The translations under genes and the position numbers were made by a program. DNA of 64,000 nt from Phanerochaete sordida (taxonomy: Eukaryota; Basidiomycota; Agaricomycetes; Polyporales; Phanerochaetaceae), in NCBI GenBank assembly GCA_019973155.2, contig BPQB01000011.1, positions 124,001 to 188,000 on the forward strand. Direction: 5' to 3'. The notes beneath the pieces are model-generated. The model was not told the DNA's origin and made no database searches. It saw nothing but the letters and a program-made list of their open reading frames with translations. Shown piece after piece: positions 1-10,415 of this stretch (its first letter is position 1; the number at the start of each line of letters is the position of its first letter).

Positions 1-585
1 GCTTGGAGGAAGAACACAAAAGAGAAACGTCACGGAGCGCATGCGTCCCACGAGAAGCCCCATGTAGCTCCATCACTTGCCCGTTCAAAAAGGATCGAGA
101 CTTGCTTGATAAACACAGCGACAAAGGCTGAAGGACTTCCCAGTATAGTCTATCACTGTGCGCTAAGCTCTGCGAAACGAGGATTGGATATCAGGAGGAA
201 CAAAGACAAGCGTCAAGTCCAATCAAATGCAGGTCAAAACCTGACTGTCGAGGAACAGTGTCACCCACGAAGCCCTGGAACGAGGCGTCTAGTGAGTCAA
301 TCAGTGGAAGCGCGTGGTCAAGCGTCTGGCAGCACTACATGCTGCGACGAGCCAAATATGCACCGGCGAGGACACCAGGACAAATTCAGGATGCCGCAAG
401 ATTATACCACCGAGTAAGAGTCCTTCCTGTCGCTCTCAGATCTGGAAGCAATCGAAGGGCTCTGCGCACCCTAAAAGTACCCTCAGCGGCATCATCGGAC
501 GAGAAATATTGCAATGCTCACCCCAAAAGTAGAGACCTCCTTGAAGACACCAATCTTCACCCCCGTCCTCTGAGATACAATGTGA
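1..585. other. no gene recognised; part of tandem-duplication flank
   Basis: No reading frame here shows a recognisable domain. From about 411 to 585 the sequence is clearly related to 3799-3980 (shared stretches such as the one around 530-545 and 3925-3940), so it is the 3' flank, beyond the stop codon, of the downstream copy of a duplicated DUF6534 gene. The remainder (1-410) holds nothing I can identify. Confidence 0.5.
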
Positions 586-2415
586 TCAGAGCAGATAGCG
601 GGCAGCAACCAGTTTCGAAAGTAGACATACAGGATACGCGGACGATCCTCCGGAGGACCCGCTCGCTGTTCCGCTCCCGCGCAGCTCCAGCGGAATCGAG
701 TTGATGCCTGTAGAGCCCATCGCGGCTTGCTCTTTGATGCGCTGCCTCGCGTTGAGCCTTTTGGCACGACCCTGCGTCAGCGGTGGCAGCGACGTGATTG
801 AAGGGAGACATACAGTGCCAGAGTGGAGTTAGCGTAGACTGAAGCGTGGTCAGTAGGTCAGCTCAGTGTAAAAGCGAGGCGGAGGGCGACCAGTAACGTA
901 CGCTTGCAAATGATCTCCACGACGCCGCCGAACATCAGGCTTGTTCGGAGGAGGTTGAACTGCAGGGAAGCATCAGAAGTCGTTGCATGCAGGCAGTAGC
1001 TGCGCTCACGAAGAACACCGCGCTTATGGAGAAGACCCTGGCAATTCGAGGACACGTCAGCAAGATGTAATCTTTATAATTCGCGGGAGTTTCGACCTAC
1101 ATTGTGATAGCACCGGTATTGATCGTATAGAAGACCAGCTTCTGGACCATGTACCGCGTCCTGCAAGAAACATTGAGCACTAAATCGAACAAGGACATGA
1201 CCGACGTACTTTCTGAAGCTCGATTTATGCTGGCGCAAATAATACGTGAGGATGACAGTAACCATGAGGTCGACGACGGCCGCCAAGGTCAGACCGCAGT
1301 TGACAGTTACCTGGGTGTGTATGGTGAGCGGAGACAGAGGGCGAGGCCTGCATACTTACGAATGGTCCCCTGTTTGCGTCAAAGTCTGCCCACGTGTTGT
1401 AGACGTACCTGTGGTAACCTGTCAGCGCAGACTCTGTAGAAGCGGATAGATACATACAGGAATGTCGCGGTCCCTAGGGAGCGAGCAAACGATCCAGTCA
1501 GCCTTTTGACTCACTCCGTTTAACGCGAAGTTCTCACCGAAGCCGAACGCTGGGGTGGGGATCAGTCGTGTTGAGCACCAGACGATAAGTAGATACGCCG
1601 CAGAGTACAACAGGGACCTACCGACACGGAAGAACAGGAATACCGCTGGTACAGCCGTCGCCCAGACGTTTCCGCCGCTGACTTTTGCGCTTCGTCAGCC
1701 TTGTGGACGCAGATAGCGGGAAGCTTCAGTGACAAGCTCACGCTGCCAGATCCTGGCGATGGAAAACCTATCCGTCTCAGATGTAAGCATGGGCTTCTTC
1801 GGAGTTAGCAAAGACGTACCCTTGGGCCAGCGCTATGATGGGTACCTGTGAGGTAGCGGATGAGCGACGGAACGATGCAGATGAAGCCTGCTTTGCACCT
1901 CAAGGAAAATTGTAGCCTGCGAGTGAAGGCTGATGAGCGCGAGCAAAGAAATTATTCCGTACCACGGCGCACCCCAGCACTCCTGCACATGGAGCGACGT
2001 GAGTGGACTGAACGACAACATGGCAAAATACCCTAGCGCACCATATAATATTCCCAAGCCCGGAGGGGTCGCCGATGTCCTTGATGAAGTACCCGTGGAG
2101 CATGTGCAGACAGAGTGCGGTATGGGTGCACTCTAAAGTCCTGCAGGGCATGGAAGCATTGAATCAGCACGCGGTGAGCCTAGGCATCATTCGCAAGACG
2201 CACCATAGAGCCCCAACCAATATTTTGTAGCCGACCGGGTCGCGCTCATAGGTGGTCCAGTAGGAGTACACCTGCGCGCAGGTGACCCCGAATAACCTGG
2301 GGCGAGGAGTGAGCAAGTATGCGTGCGGCGACGGGATGAGGACATACATGAGCGCAATGCAGACTAGGATGAGGAAGGGCCCCATGAAGAGCTCGAAGTC
2401 GGGTGCAGGCGGCAT
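586..2415 (-). CDS. DUF6534 multi-pass membrane protein, copy A
   Basis: Member of the fungal DUF6534 family: integral membrane proteins of unknown function, greatly expanded in mushrooms. The start at 2415 gives MPPAPDFELFMGPFLILV, a hydrophobic first segment. After a short intron comes the family-typical GVTCAQVYSYWTTYERDP, then ECTHTALCLHMLHGYF, a segment ending FSIARIWQ, the SGGNVWATAVPAVFL segment, the LAAVVDLMVTVILTYYLR membrane segment and, across an intron, the hallmark C-terminal VYANSTLALLNARQR, followed by a short hydrophilic tail ending at a TGA at 586-588. All joins use short GT-AG introns; the joins around 1830-2060 are the least certain. No frameshift is forced, so the gene may be intact. 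Its paralogue lies 3.4 kb away (3981-5820). Function is unknown. Confidence 0.75.
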
Positions 2416-3980
2416 GCTGAGAGATGTCTGGATGACTCTAACGATTCTCCGCCTCCATATTTATTGGTGCGGACCGTGGGTGCTGTGCACGATTGAGTGC
2501 GCTGATATTCTGTAAATCATCGTCTGACGCAGCAACGCAGTAGCTGCATCTCCGTCGTGGCGTGCGACCGGCATGATCCACGCGGTACCCCATACAATTA
2601 TCGGATCGTCGACGTGCTGCTGACTGATGTTGATGGACAATCCGCCGGAAGCGGACGCCACAATGCCGTTCTGGAGCGCCGGAAGCGGACGTGGAGCATT
2701 CTGTACCTCATAAACCTGCCAGCGCAGGACGCGGCTGCGTGATGCGACAGATTCAAGGCGCGACTATGAGCCGGATACGTCTGGCCTTTAATTTATCTTC
2801 TCGTGGACAGTGGACGACCTGACACCTCCTACATTAGACAGGTCGTGGGTAGTCCCATTAAACTCACGAGCTTGCAAACCGTTAGAGCTGGCCAGGAGCG
2901 TTTTACTCGTTTGGTGAGAGAAGCAGCCAATCTCATGAATCATCAGTAATTCCAGTGATCCGCGGACGACAAGAGCAGCAGACGAACCGTGCCTGGAAAA
3001 GGATCCTACTTACCTCCTACGGCAGCAACGCTGCACAGCGAGGGAGTCGGCATACCCTCCACACCATCTCAATCTTGGATACGTACCCAAAGATTTCATT
3101 GAGGGCCATCTTGCTGTGCCCTGCAAGTCAATCCTCATGAAGGTTCGCACAGCACTGTAGGCCCGAAGGAGGCTCGTGGGTTAGCTATCAGTGGTATCAG
3201 CTTTGGAGATATGACTCCCAATTGATGCTGCATGAGAGTCAAACCATGTACTTTCCTCGATGGTAGCTGCTGTTGCACGCCGAGCATGCTGGAGAAGGTT
3301 GTAACACGACGATAGCCCTGAATTTGCGCAGATGCGCGGTGGCCGGCACTGGCCGCATCAAGGGTCACACACGTACCGTTCGTCATTCTACAGCATAGAG
3401 AGATAGGTTCTGACCATTTTAAAAGCGTCCAGATGGGAGAGCGGGGGCGAGGTAGCTGTGCATGATCGTCGCCGAGCAGGTCGAAGAGAGCCCCGACTAC
3501 TCCCGATTGGTTTGGCGCTTATGAAAAGCTTCGTGGCGTCCCGCCCTTGATGCGCCTGTGACCCAATTTGGGGAGTATTCGGGCACCCGCGGGTTCAATC
3601 TCCCGACGTATATCTTATTTTAAACTCGTCAAGCATATTTCGAACGACATATTGGGAGACTCCAAGCAACGATAGTATTTCTACAAGGCCTCACGCGTAC
3701 CATGACAGGCTGATGTCTCGCAGTAGCACTCCGAGACGAGAGATGAACACGGTGTCGCGAGCACCAAACCGATTGAGGCACTGCAGAATTAAACGGCGGA
3801 GTAAGAGCCCTTCCTGTCATTCTCCATTTCAGACCCCGAGGTAAGAGAAGCGCTTTGCGCGCCCTAAGAATGCATCTTTAGCAAAATGGCCACGCGGGAA
3901 GCATGATGATACTCACGCCAAACCTAGAGACCTCCTTGAAGATGCCGATCTGAACATCCGTCTTCTGCGGCCAAATTTGA
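2416..3980. other. intergenic part of duplication unit; possible degraded gene
   Basis: No confident gene. The section 2461-3386 aligns with 5850-6780 of the second unit. On the minus strand both carry a similar frame (ALQN-IVASASGG then ISQQ, and ALN-x-x-FGYV further upstream) but the frames are broken by stops and I could not build a continuous exon chain. This could be a decayed companion gene, untranslated sequence, or a gene with unusual exons. Confidence 0.4.
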
Positions 3981-5820
3981 TCAGTGGAGATTACAGGCAA
4001 TCGAATATTCTAGGGGGAGACTCACAGGATACGTGGAGAAGCCACCGGAGGGCCCACTCGCGTTGCTATTCCCGCGCAGCTCGAGCGGGATCGAGTTGAT
4101 GCCCGTCGAACCCATAGCGGCTCCCTCCTTGATTCGCTGCCTCGCATTGAGTCTGTTAATCACAACGTCAAAAATTCCGCAGCAAGCTAATTCATGAAAG
4201 ACGCACAGAGCCAGTGTAGAGTTAGCATATACTAGGGCAAGATCGATAATTTAGCAATACTCAGGCGAGATAGAGCAGCGACTAGCAGCGTACGTTTGCA
4301 GATGACCTCCACAATTCCGCCGAACATGAGGCTTGCTCGAAGAAGATTGAACTAAAGGGTACGATAGCGTCAGAAAGGGTTGGAACCAGGTAATAGATTC
4401 GCTCACGAAAAACACCGCGCTTATGGAGAAGACCCTGGTCGTTCGAAGGCGTTTCAGCGAGAACTTTATTGCGTAATTTTGCACGAAACCTGACTCACAT
4501 CGTGATTGCGCCAGTATTGATAGTATAGAACATCAGCTTCTGGATCATGTACCGTGTCCTACCGACAATTGAGCGTATAAGCGGGCAATGAGAGAGGGAC
4601 GCGGATGACATACTTTCGGAATCTGGACTTGTGCTGGCGCAGGTAGTACGTGAGGATTGCTGCAACCATGAGGTCTACGACGGCTGCCAAAGTCAAGCCG
4701 CAGTTCACGGTAACCTAAAAGCGCATTACAAGCTGTGAAAGAGCAGAGAGCTACGAATGCGTACGAATGGCCCCTGGTGTGCGTAGAAGTCTGCCCAGGT
4801 GTGATATTTGTATCTGGGGCGATCCGTCAGCGCAAACCTCGAGGGAGCGGGTACAATCATACAGATAGACAGTACTCCCTTGTAAGTAAATAGGCAGGCT
4901 CATAAGATGAGCAGCTCACTATCTCCAATATGCAGTGCTTACCGAAGCCAGACGCTTGAGACAAGATCAGCCACCAGAGTCAGCGCACTCCCGAAACTAA
5001 CACAAACAGCAGAGTACACGAGATACATACCGGCACGAAAGAGCAGAAAAACTGCTGGCACAGCTGTCGCCCACATGTTCCCGCCGCTGACTGATGCATT
5101 TGGCCAAATTGAGTGCGACACGCATCAATGATTCCTTTGTCACTCACGCTGCCAGATCCTGACGATAGAAAAGCTGTCCGCCCTGGCCATGAGTACAAGT
5201 ACCTGTAAGGTTGGGGCGGACGGACCTTTGAGCCAGTGCTGAAACCACAACCTGGGATCGGAGCCGCGGTGAGCGTGCGATTTCTGTACAAAGCGATCGG
5301 ACTTCACACCTCGATGAAGACAGTCGCCTACGAGCCACGACTAATGAGTATCGGACCATGCAACCTTTCGTAATGGAGACACACCCCAGCACTCCTGGAT
5401 GTACATCAAGATGAGCACGCTGAGTTGTGGAAGCCGGGATTCCGACGCACCATATGACCTTTCCCAGCCCGAGGGGGTTTCCGATATCCTTGATAAAGTA
5501 TCCGTGGACCACGTGCAAGCACAGAGCGGTATGCGCACATTCCAGAATCCTGCACGGCATCGAAGGACTGTATTAGCACCTGATTATAGACGTGGTTCGC
5601 TTGGCGTACAGTAGTGCCCCTACCAAGACCTTGTAGCCAATCGGATCATGCTCATACGTCGTCCAGTACGAGTACACCTGTGCGCAGGTGACCCCGAATA
5701 AGCTGGCATAAGAGTCAGAGAATGTACGCAGAAGTGAGGGGACTGTGCGTACATGAGCGCAACGCAGACGAGAATCAGGAAAGGGCCCATGAAGAGCTCG
5801 AAGTCAGGTGCGGAAGCCAT
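3981..5820 (-). CDS. DUF6534 multi-pass membrane protein, copy B
   Basis: Tandem paralogue of the gene at 586-2415, same strand and same exon layout. Starts MASAPDFELFMGPFLIL, then an intron, then LFGVTCAQVYSYWTTYEHDP, ECAHTALCLHVVHGYF, a segment ending SFSIVRIWQ, SGGNMWATAVPAVFLLF, LAAVVDLMVAAILTYYLR, a following stretch MIQKLMFYTINTGAIT typical of the family, and across an intron the hallmark VYANSTLALLNARQR with a hydrophilic tail that ends at 3981. The tail resembles copy A (INSIPLELRG, then a Ser/Gly-rich run) but ends in a different sequence. No stop interrupts the chain if about eight short introns are accepted. Function of DUF6534 proteins is unknown; a multi-pass membrane role is all that can be said. 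Confidence 0.75.
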
Positions 5821-7013
5821 GCTGCGAGGTCTATGGATGATGAGAATGTCCCGTCAGCCTTGGTATTTATGCTCGCGGAGCGTGGGTGCTGAACAAGACT
5901 TACAGCATTTCCTGTCGCCTGACGGAGAAACGCAATGGCTGCTTGTGTGTTGCGTCGTCCAAACGGTCTTCCATACCATCTGTGGACGGTTGGAGGGCTG
6001 CTGACTGATGCTGATGGTCCATCCTCCGGAAGCGGACGCCACAATGCTGTTCTGGAGCGCCGTGAGCAGGCGCAAAACGCTTTGCACCTCGTGAGCCTGC
6101 CAGGTCAGGAGCATCTGGGTGATGGGACAGATGAGCAAAATAGATGCACAGCAAGCCATGATGGTCTTTAACATGTTTTCGTGTGAGCAATGCACGTCCT
6201 GGAGCTCCACACAGTATTAAAGTCGCCTGTGGCCGCGCCCTTGCTCGAGAATATCACGAATCATGCGGGTCTTGAAGCTTTGCAGGACACCGTCTGCAAA
6301 CCCGTGTGCTAAAAGTGGGTCAAGATCGGAGAGCCATCAGTGATCTCAGTGATCCGCGGCCCCCTCCCGCAATTTAATAGACAGACGTGCTCAAGAAAGC
6401 ATCCCACGAACCTTCCAACAACAGTATTGTTGCATGAAGGAGCTTCGAATACCCTCAACATTAGCAGAAATGTCTGGACGTACCCGAAGGTCTGGTTCAG
6501 GGCCGTCTGTGTGCGCCTCGCATGTCAATCCTGACGAAAGTTCGCGCAGCATCGCAGCCAAGAGCCACGGACTGGCCCTCGTACCACCTATAGAGGTATA
6601 ACTGGCAGTTGGCAACTGTCTGAAGCCCTATTAATTTACGTACCTCGGTGATAGCGGCTGTTGCGTACTGGGTGTGCTGCGCACGGTTACGACATGAGAA
6701 GAGCCCTGAATTTGCGGTTGATTTGGGGACTGAAGCGTTGGGGTTGTATCTTCGAAGGTGAGTGACGTACCGTGGTCAATCTAGGACAAGAAGTGTACGC
6801 TCCGATGATGTCGAATGGTAAGATGTGTTTGCAAGAGTGAGACGAGTTTTCGCTTTGTGGTCGTTCCTGAGCACGTCGAACAATGCCCCGCCTGTTCCCG
6901 ATTTCGCCCGGTACCTCCTGGAGACTTGGTGACGTCCACAAACTTCCTGTGAGCCACGCTTGAACGCATCAGCGCCGTAGACTCAAAAGATTAAATTAAG
7001 CTTCAAGCGGTAT
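5821..7013. other. intergenic; second copy of the duplicated flank
   Basis: The part 5850-6780 is the partner of 2461-3386 (see the duplication entry). Small open frames are present on both strands but none has a family signature. From 6781 to 7013 nothing is seen apart from the 3' flank of the P450 gene. Confidence 0.4.
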
Positions 7014-9155
7014 TCAGCCCCCTACGGCGACATCTGTACCTCTACGATTCCTGACAACGACCATGAACGGCTGTTCCAGAATGGTGGTCCGCATGTTCAT
7101 GATCCCGCCGCGGAAAGCTTCAGGGTCAAAGCCTTGCACGGGAGAGATGTCCAAATTCAAAACGAGGCGTGCAAGTACATGACGCATCTCCATGTAGGCA
7201 AGCTGCCGCGCGACGCATGCGTGGGGGCCTAATCCGTGAAGGTGAGCGTATGATCTGAACAAGGTGATGAGGACGACGGACCTGAGGAGAACGACGATAA
7301 CGCGGCTCTGTTGGTCGTCCCTGACGATCCAAGCTCTTCAGGAAGCCAGCGCTCTGGACGGAAGGACTGAAGCAAGATCAAGTCAGAGTTGAGTAGTCAC
7401 AGCATCACACACGACTTACGAGCGGGTCCGGGGAAAAATTGTCGGGGTCGATCTGTTGCGTATACGCCGCCAGGGCAACAATTGTGTCCGCAGGCAGATA
7501 TTGCCCATCTATTACGACGCCTCCTACAGGCACAATGCGAAGCAGGAAGAACGGCGATCCAAGCCGAAGGGCTTCATTGATCACCGCGTCCAGCAGCGGG
7601 ACCCTGTTGAGTTTGTCATCGGGAAAAGGGCCCGTGGGATCTGAAAACACCTCAGAAAGCTGGAATCTAAGTCGCTGAGAGTATTTGGGTTCTGTGGTGA
7701 CGAAGAAGACGGCCAGCGTGAGAGTGATGCTGGTGTTGTCAGAACCTACTCAATATTCAGCGACGGCAGCACATGGAGGGGGAGATGCATCTTACCTCCC
7801 TGTATTGCGACAAGGGCGTCCAAGTTCAAGTCTCGCTCGGGTATTGTGTCGTCCTCTGTCTATTCGGTGGGTGATGATGGGCATGCGGATGAAGAGATAG
7901 AGATTTGACAGATACCAGAAATGACACCAAGTCTCGGAACGAAGGATACTCCGCGGCTTGGAGGCGTGTTTTCATCAGGTTCTCGCCTAGCCTTGCCATA
8001 CGATGCATGCTACCACCAAGAGGGATGCGCCATAGTATGTCGAGGAGCCAAGGCGTTTGCCCGATACTGTACGACCTGCGTCAGCACGAAGTCCCACAGG
8101 CCCTCTCAATACGTACCTATCGAGGAGAATCATGGCGGACTTTCCGCCCTCAATTAAACTTGTAGGATCGCCGCTCTTCATCATCTCTAGTTTGTTGCAC
8201 CCGCCGAATACGAAGTCTCCCTAGTCATGCGTGGTGTCAGCAGAGGAAGATCCATACGCGCTGGAAATCACCATGAAGTCGTACGACCAGTGGTAGAGAC
8301 ACTCTTCGAGGTTCACACCCTGGTCAGGATTCTTCGCCTGGCGCCGCTTGAGGCACTCCAGCAGCTGGAACGTCCGCCTCTCCAGAAAGGGCGTAAGCTG
8401 GGCCAGCCTGTAAGCGAGCTATCAGCAAAATGTTCCTTGAAACAGAGCCCGTACATACCCCTCCTTCGTGAACAGCTGGCCCCACACTCGCTTCCGGTCA
8501 CTGTGTAGCTTCTCCGTCTGCTGCTTGAAGAACAGCGCGACGACGCCGTCGTGGCCCGGCGCACGGTACGAGTCGCTCTTCAGCATGCGCGTCGCCGCAG
8601 AGTATATCTGCTGCGCCGCAGGCGAGTTGATGGATATGATATTTGGGCCTGACAATCACAGCATAAGTTAGCGTTAGCCTCGGTTTGACGGCGGAGGAAG
8701 GGGCGCACCGATCCGCACGAACACGCCATAACGCGCGTGCAGGCGATCTATTACGAGGTGACGGCGGCCGCGCAGCGAGACGCAGGTCAGCCAGAGGCTG
8801 CTCAGACGAGCGAGAGGTGGCCCTGGCAGGTGAGCGAGAGGGTGCCAGGGGCCGAGACGGTAGGCAGATGTCGTCAGCAGAGCCGAGCATGTGTACGCTA
8901 CCATGATCTGTAGCGAGATACTGAAGGCATTCTCCGCCAGCGAGGAGATATACAGAACCGCATAAAGCGTAGCGTAGGCACAGAAATATGCCAGAGCTGC
9001 TGTATCTCCCTGGATGCTGCTCCTATGCAATACAGACCAGGTGAACTGCAGAATGAATTATCAGAGACTGTCCCAAAAGAAACAGACGTCACGCTCACCG
9101 TGCCCGCGACCGCAGAGCCAAGATATAAAGCCCATTCTACGCCGGGCGGAGGCAT
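7014..9155 (-). CDS. cytochrome P450 monooxygenase, CYP5150-like
   Basis: Heme-thiolate monooxygenase, about 555 aa over ten exons. Exon 1 (9155-9099) gives MPPPGVEWALYLGSAVAGT; the next carries hydrophobic membrane segments and the proline-rich hinge HPLAHLPGPPLARLSSLW. Later exons give GDFVFGGCNKLEMMKSGDP, a motif typical of mushroom P450s annotated as high-nitrogen-upregulated; the I-helix region GSDNTSITLTL; the K-helix ExxR as NEALRLGSP; FRPERW; and, across the last intron, the heme loop FSSGPHACVARQ with the cysteine ligand. All joins use GT-AG introns of about 50-60 nt and keep frame, so the gene looks intact. Likely an ER membrane enzyme of secondary metabolism or detoxification; the substrate cannot be told. 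It sits beside an ICMT-like gene and upstream of reductase and MFS genes. Confidence 0.93.
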
Positions 9156-9651
9156 TTCTGGCAGGGTGCGTTAGCTGCCAGCGGGACTCAGCGAAGACGA
9201 TAGACGATCGCTTACTGGTGGATTGCTTGTAGAGTTGATCTTCTCCGCACCAATCCCCGTCGAGACTTGACACCGAGGTCTTTGAATGCGCGGTGAGATG
9301 GGAGACAACCGATGAATCGGGATTTGAGCCGTGACATGAGGCGGCAACTTTGTGTCCGGCTGAATGCGGAGACAGTCGGGAGTATGTTGAGGGATCCGGA
9401 GGCTCCACGCCGTGGCCGACCGGGATCGCATAGTTCGTCGGACCTTCTGGCTCCTGGGGACCCTTGGGAAGTCAGATGTCTGGCGTGCCTCGGCGTCAGG
9501 TCCACAGAACAATAGAGTTCTAGCGTCTCGCTCGGTGTAGCGTATGCTAGCCATCACAAAGAGAGCGAACGCCGATGTGCTACCCTGCAATCTCGCAATC
9601 TATGAACGCAGATACATGCACTTGCATCACTGTTTTCCTTCTCGCGGAGTG
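9156..9651. other. intergenic region between P450 and ICMT-like gene
   Basis: Roughly 0.5 kb holding the P450 promoter and the 3' end of the ICMT-like gene (both minus strand). Open frames of up to 139 codons exist on the minus strand but show no domain or hydrophobic pattern. No clear TATA element was picked out. Confidence 0.4.
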
Positions 9652-10415
9652 CTATAGCAGATAGGGCACAAACCGATACGGGACCGCTTTCCTGTACGCC
9701 TCCCACGCCTGCCCGAAGTTGTGCTTTAGCTGCGCATCCTCGACCCACGCTCGCCTGATCAGGCCGAACGCTGCGTACGGCGCGAGCACGCGCCAGAATC
9801 GCACGAGCCAAACCGCGGGCGTGTCCTGCACGCGGCACGCTGTGACGAAGCCGTCGCGCGCGAAGAAGAGGAGGCTCGCGCCGACGATCATCGCGCAGCC
9901 GCCGGTGTACGATGGGTGCCGCACGACCGCGTATGGCCCGCTCGTGACGAGCTTGTGCCCCTCGAGGATCGTCACCTGGAACGTGAAGTGCCGTCCCAGC
10001 GTCCGGTAGCACCACATGCGAAGGGAGCCGCCTGCCACCACCAGTGCAACGCTGGACAGGAAGGCCGGATTGAGAGATGAGAGGGCGGAAAGAGAAACTG
10101 AGGGATTGGCACAGATCATCGGCACGATATGTTCTCGACCGGCTGGGAAGTAGGACAAGGACAGCATCACTAGGACGTGTCCTAGCATGGAGCCAATGAA
10201 GACTGACTGTGGTTGCCCATGAGACTCTCAATTGAACGCGAACGAATAGGAGCACTTACCTGTCCTGCGTATACGATAATGTGAACGACATGCTCGAAGA
10301 CCTGTCCCTTGTACACATCGCGCTTGCTGTCGACGGCGGGAGTAGGCGCCTTGAAGCCATGGAAGAATATTGTGGCGGAGAGCAAGAGTAACGCTGACTT
10401 GACGAATAGGATCAT
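9652..10415 (-). CDS. isoprenylcysteine carboxyl methyltransferase-like membrane protein
   Basis: Two exons: 10415-10260 starting MILFVKSALLLLSATIFF, and 10206-9652, joined across a 53-nt intron to give YAGQ-SVFIGSMLGHV. The protein is about 236 aa with several membrane segments. The C-terminal half has the ICMT/phospholipid methyltransferase pattern: GRHFTFQVTILEGHKLVTSG, PYAVVRHPSYTGG (the RHPxYxG motif that binds S-adenosylmethionine and substrate) and a C-terminal EAYRKAVPYRFVPYLL resembling the catalytic tail. True ICMT (Ste14) methylates CaaX proteins in the ER; fungal genomes also carry many diverged relatives, often beside P450s, and this looks like one of those, so the substrate is not inferred. 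Confidence 0.88.

Larger units (their letters stand above)
411..6790. repeat. tandem segmental duplication, unit about 3.4 kb
   Basis: Sequence from about 411-3390 is repeated at about 3799-6780 with an offset of roughly 3.39-3.41 kb. Each unit holds a minus-strand DUF6534 gene plus a similar upstream flank (2461-3386 matches 5850-6780; for example the stretch encoding VASASGG on the minus strand is present in both). Coding blocks are well conserved while introns and flanks have drifted and carry small indels, so the duplication is not recent. Both DUF6534 copies keep the family hallmark residues. Confidence 0.75.
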
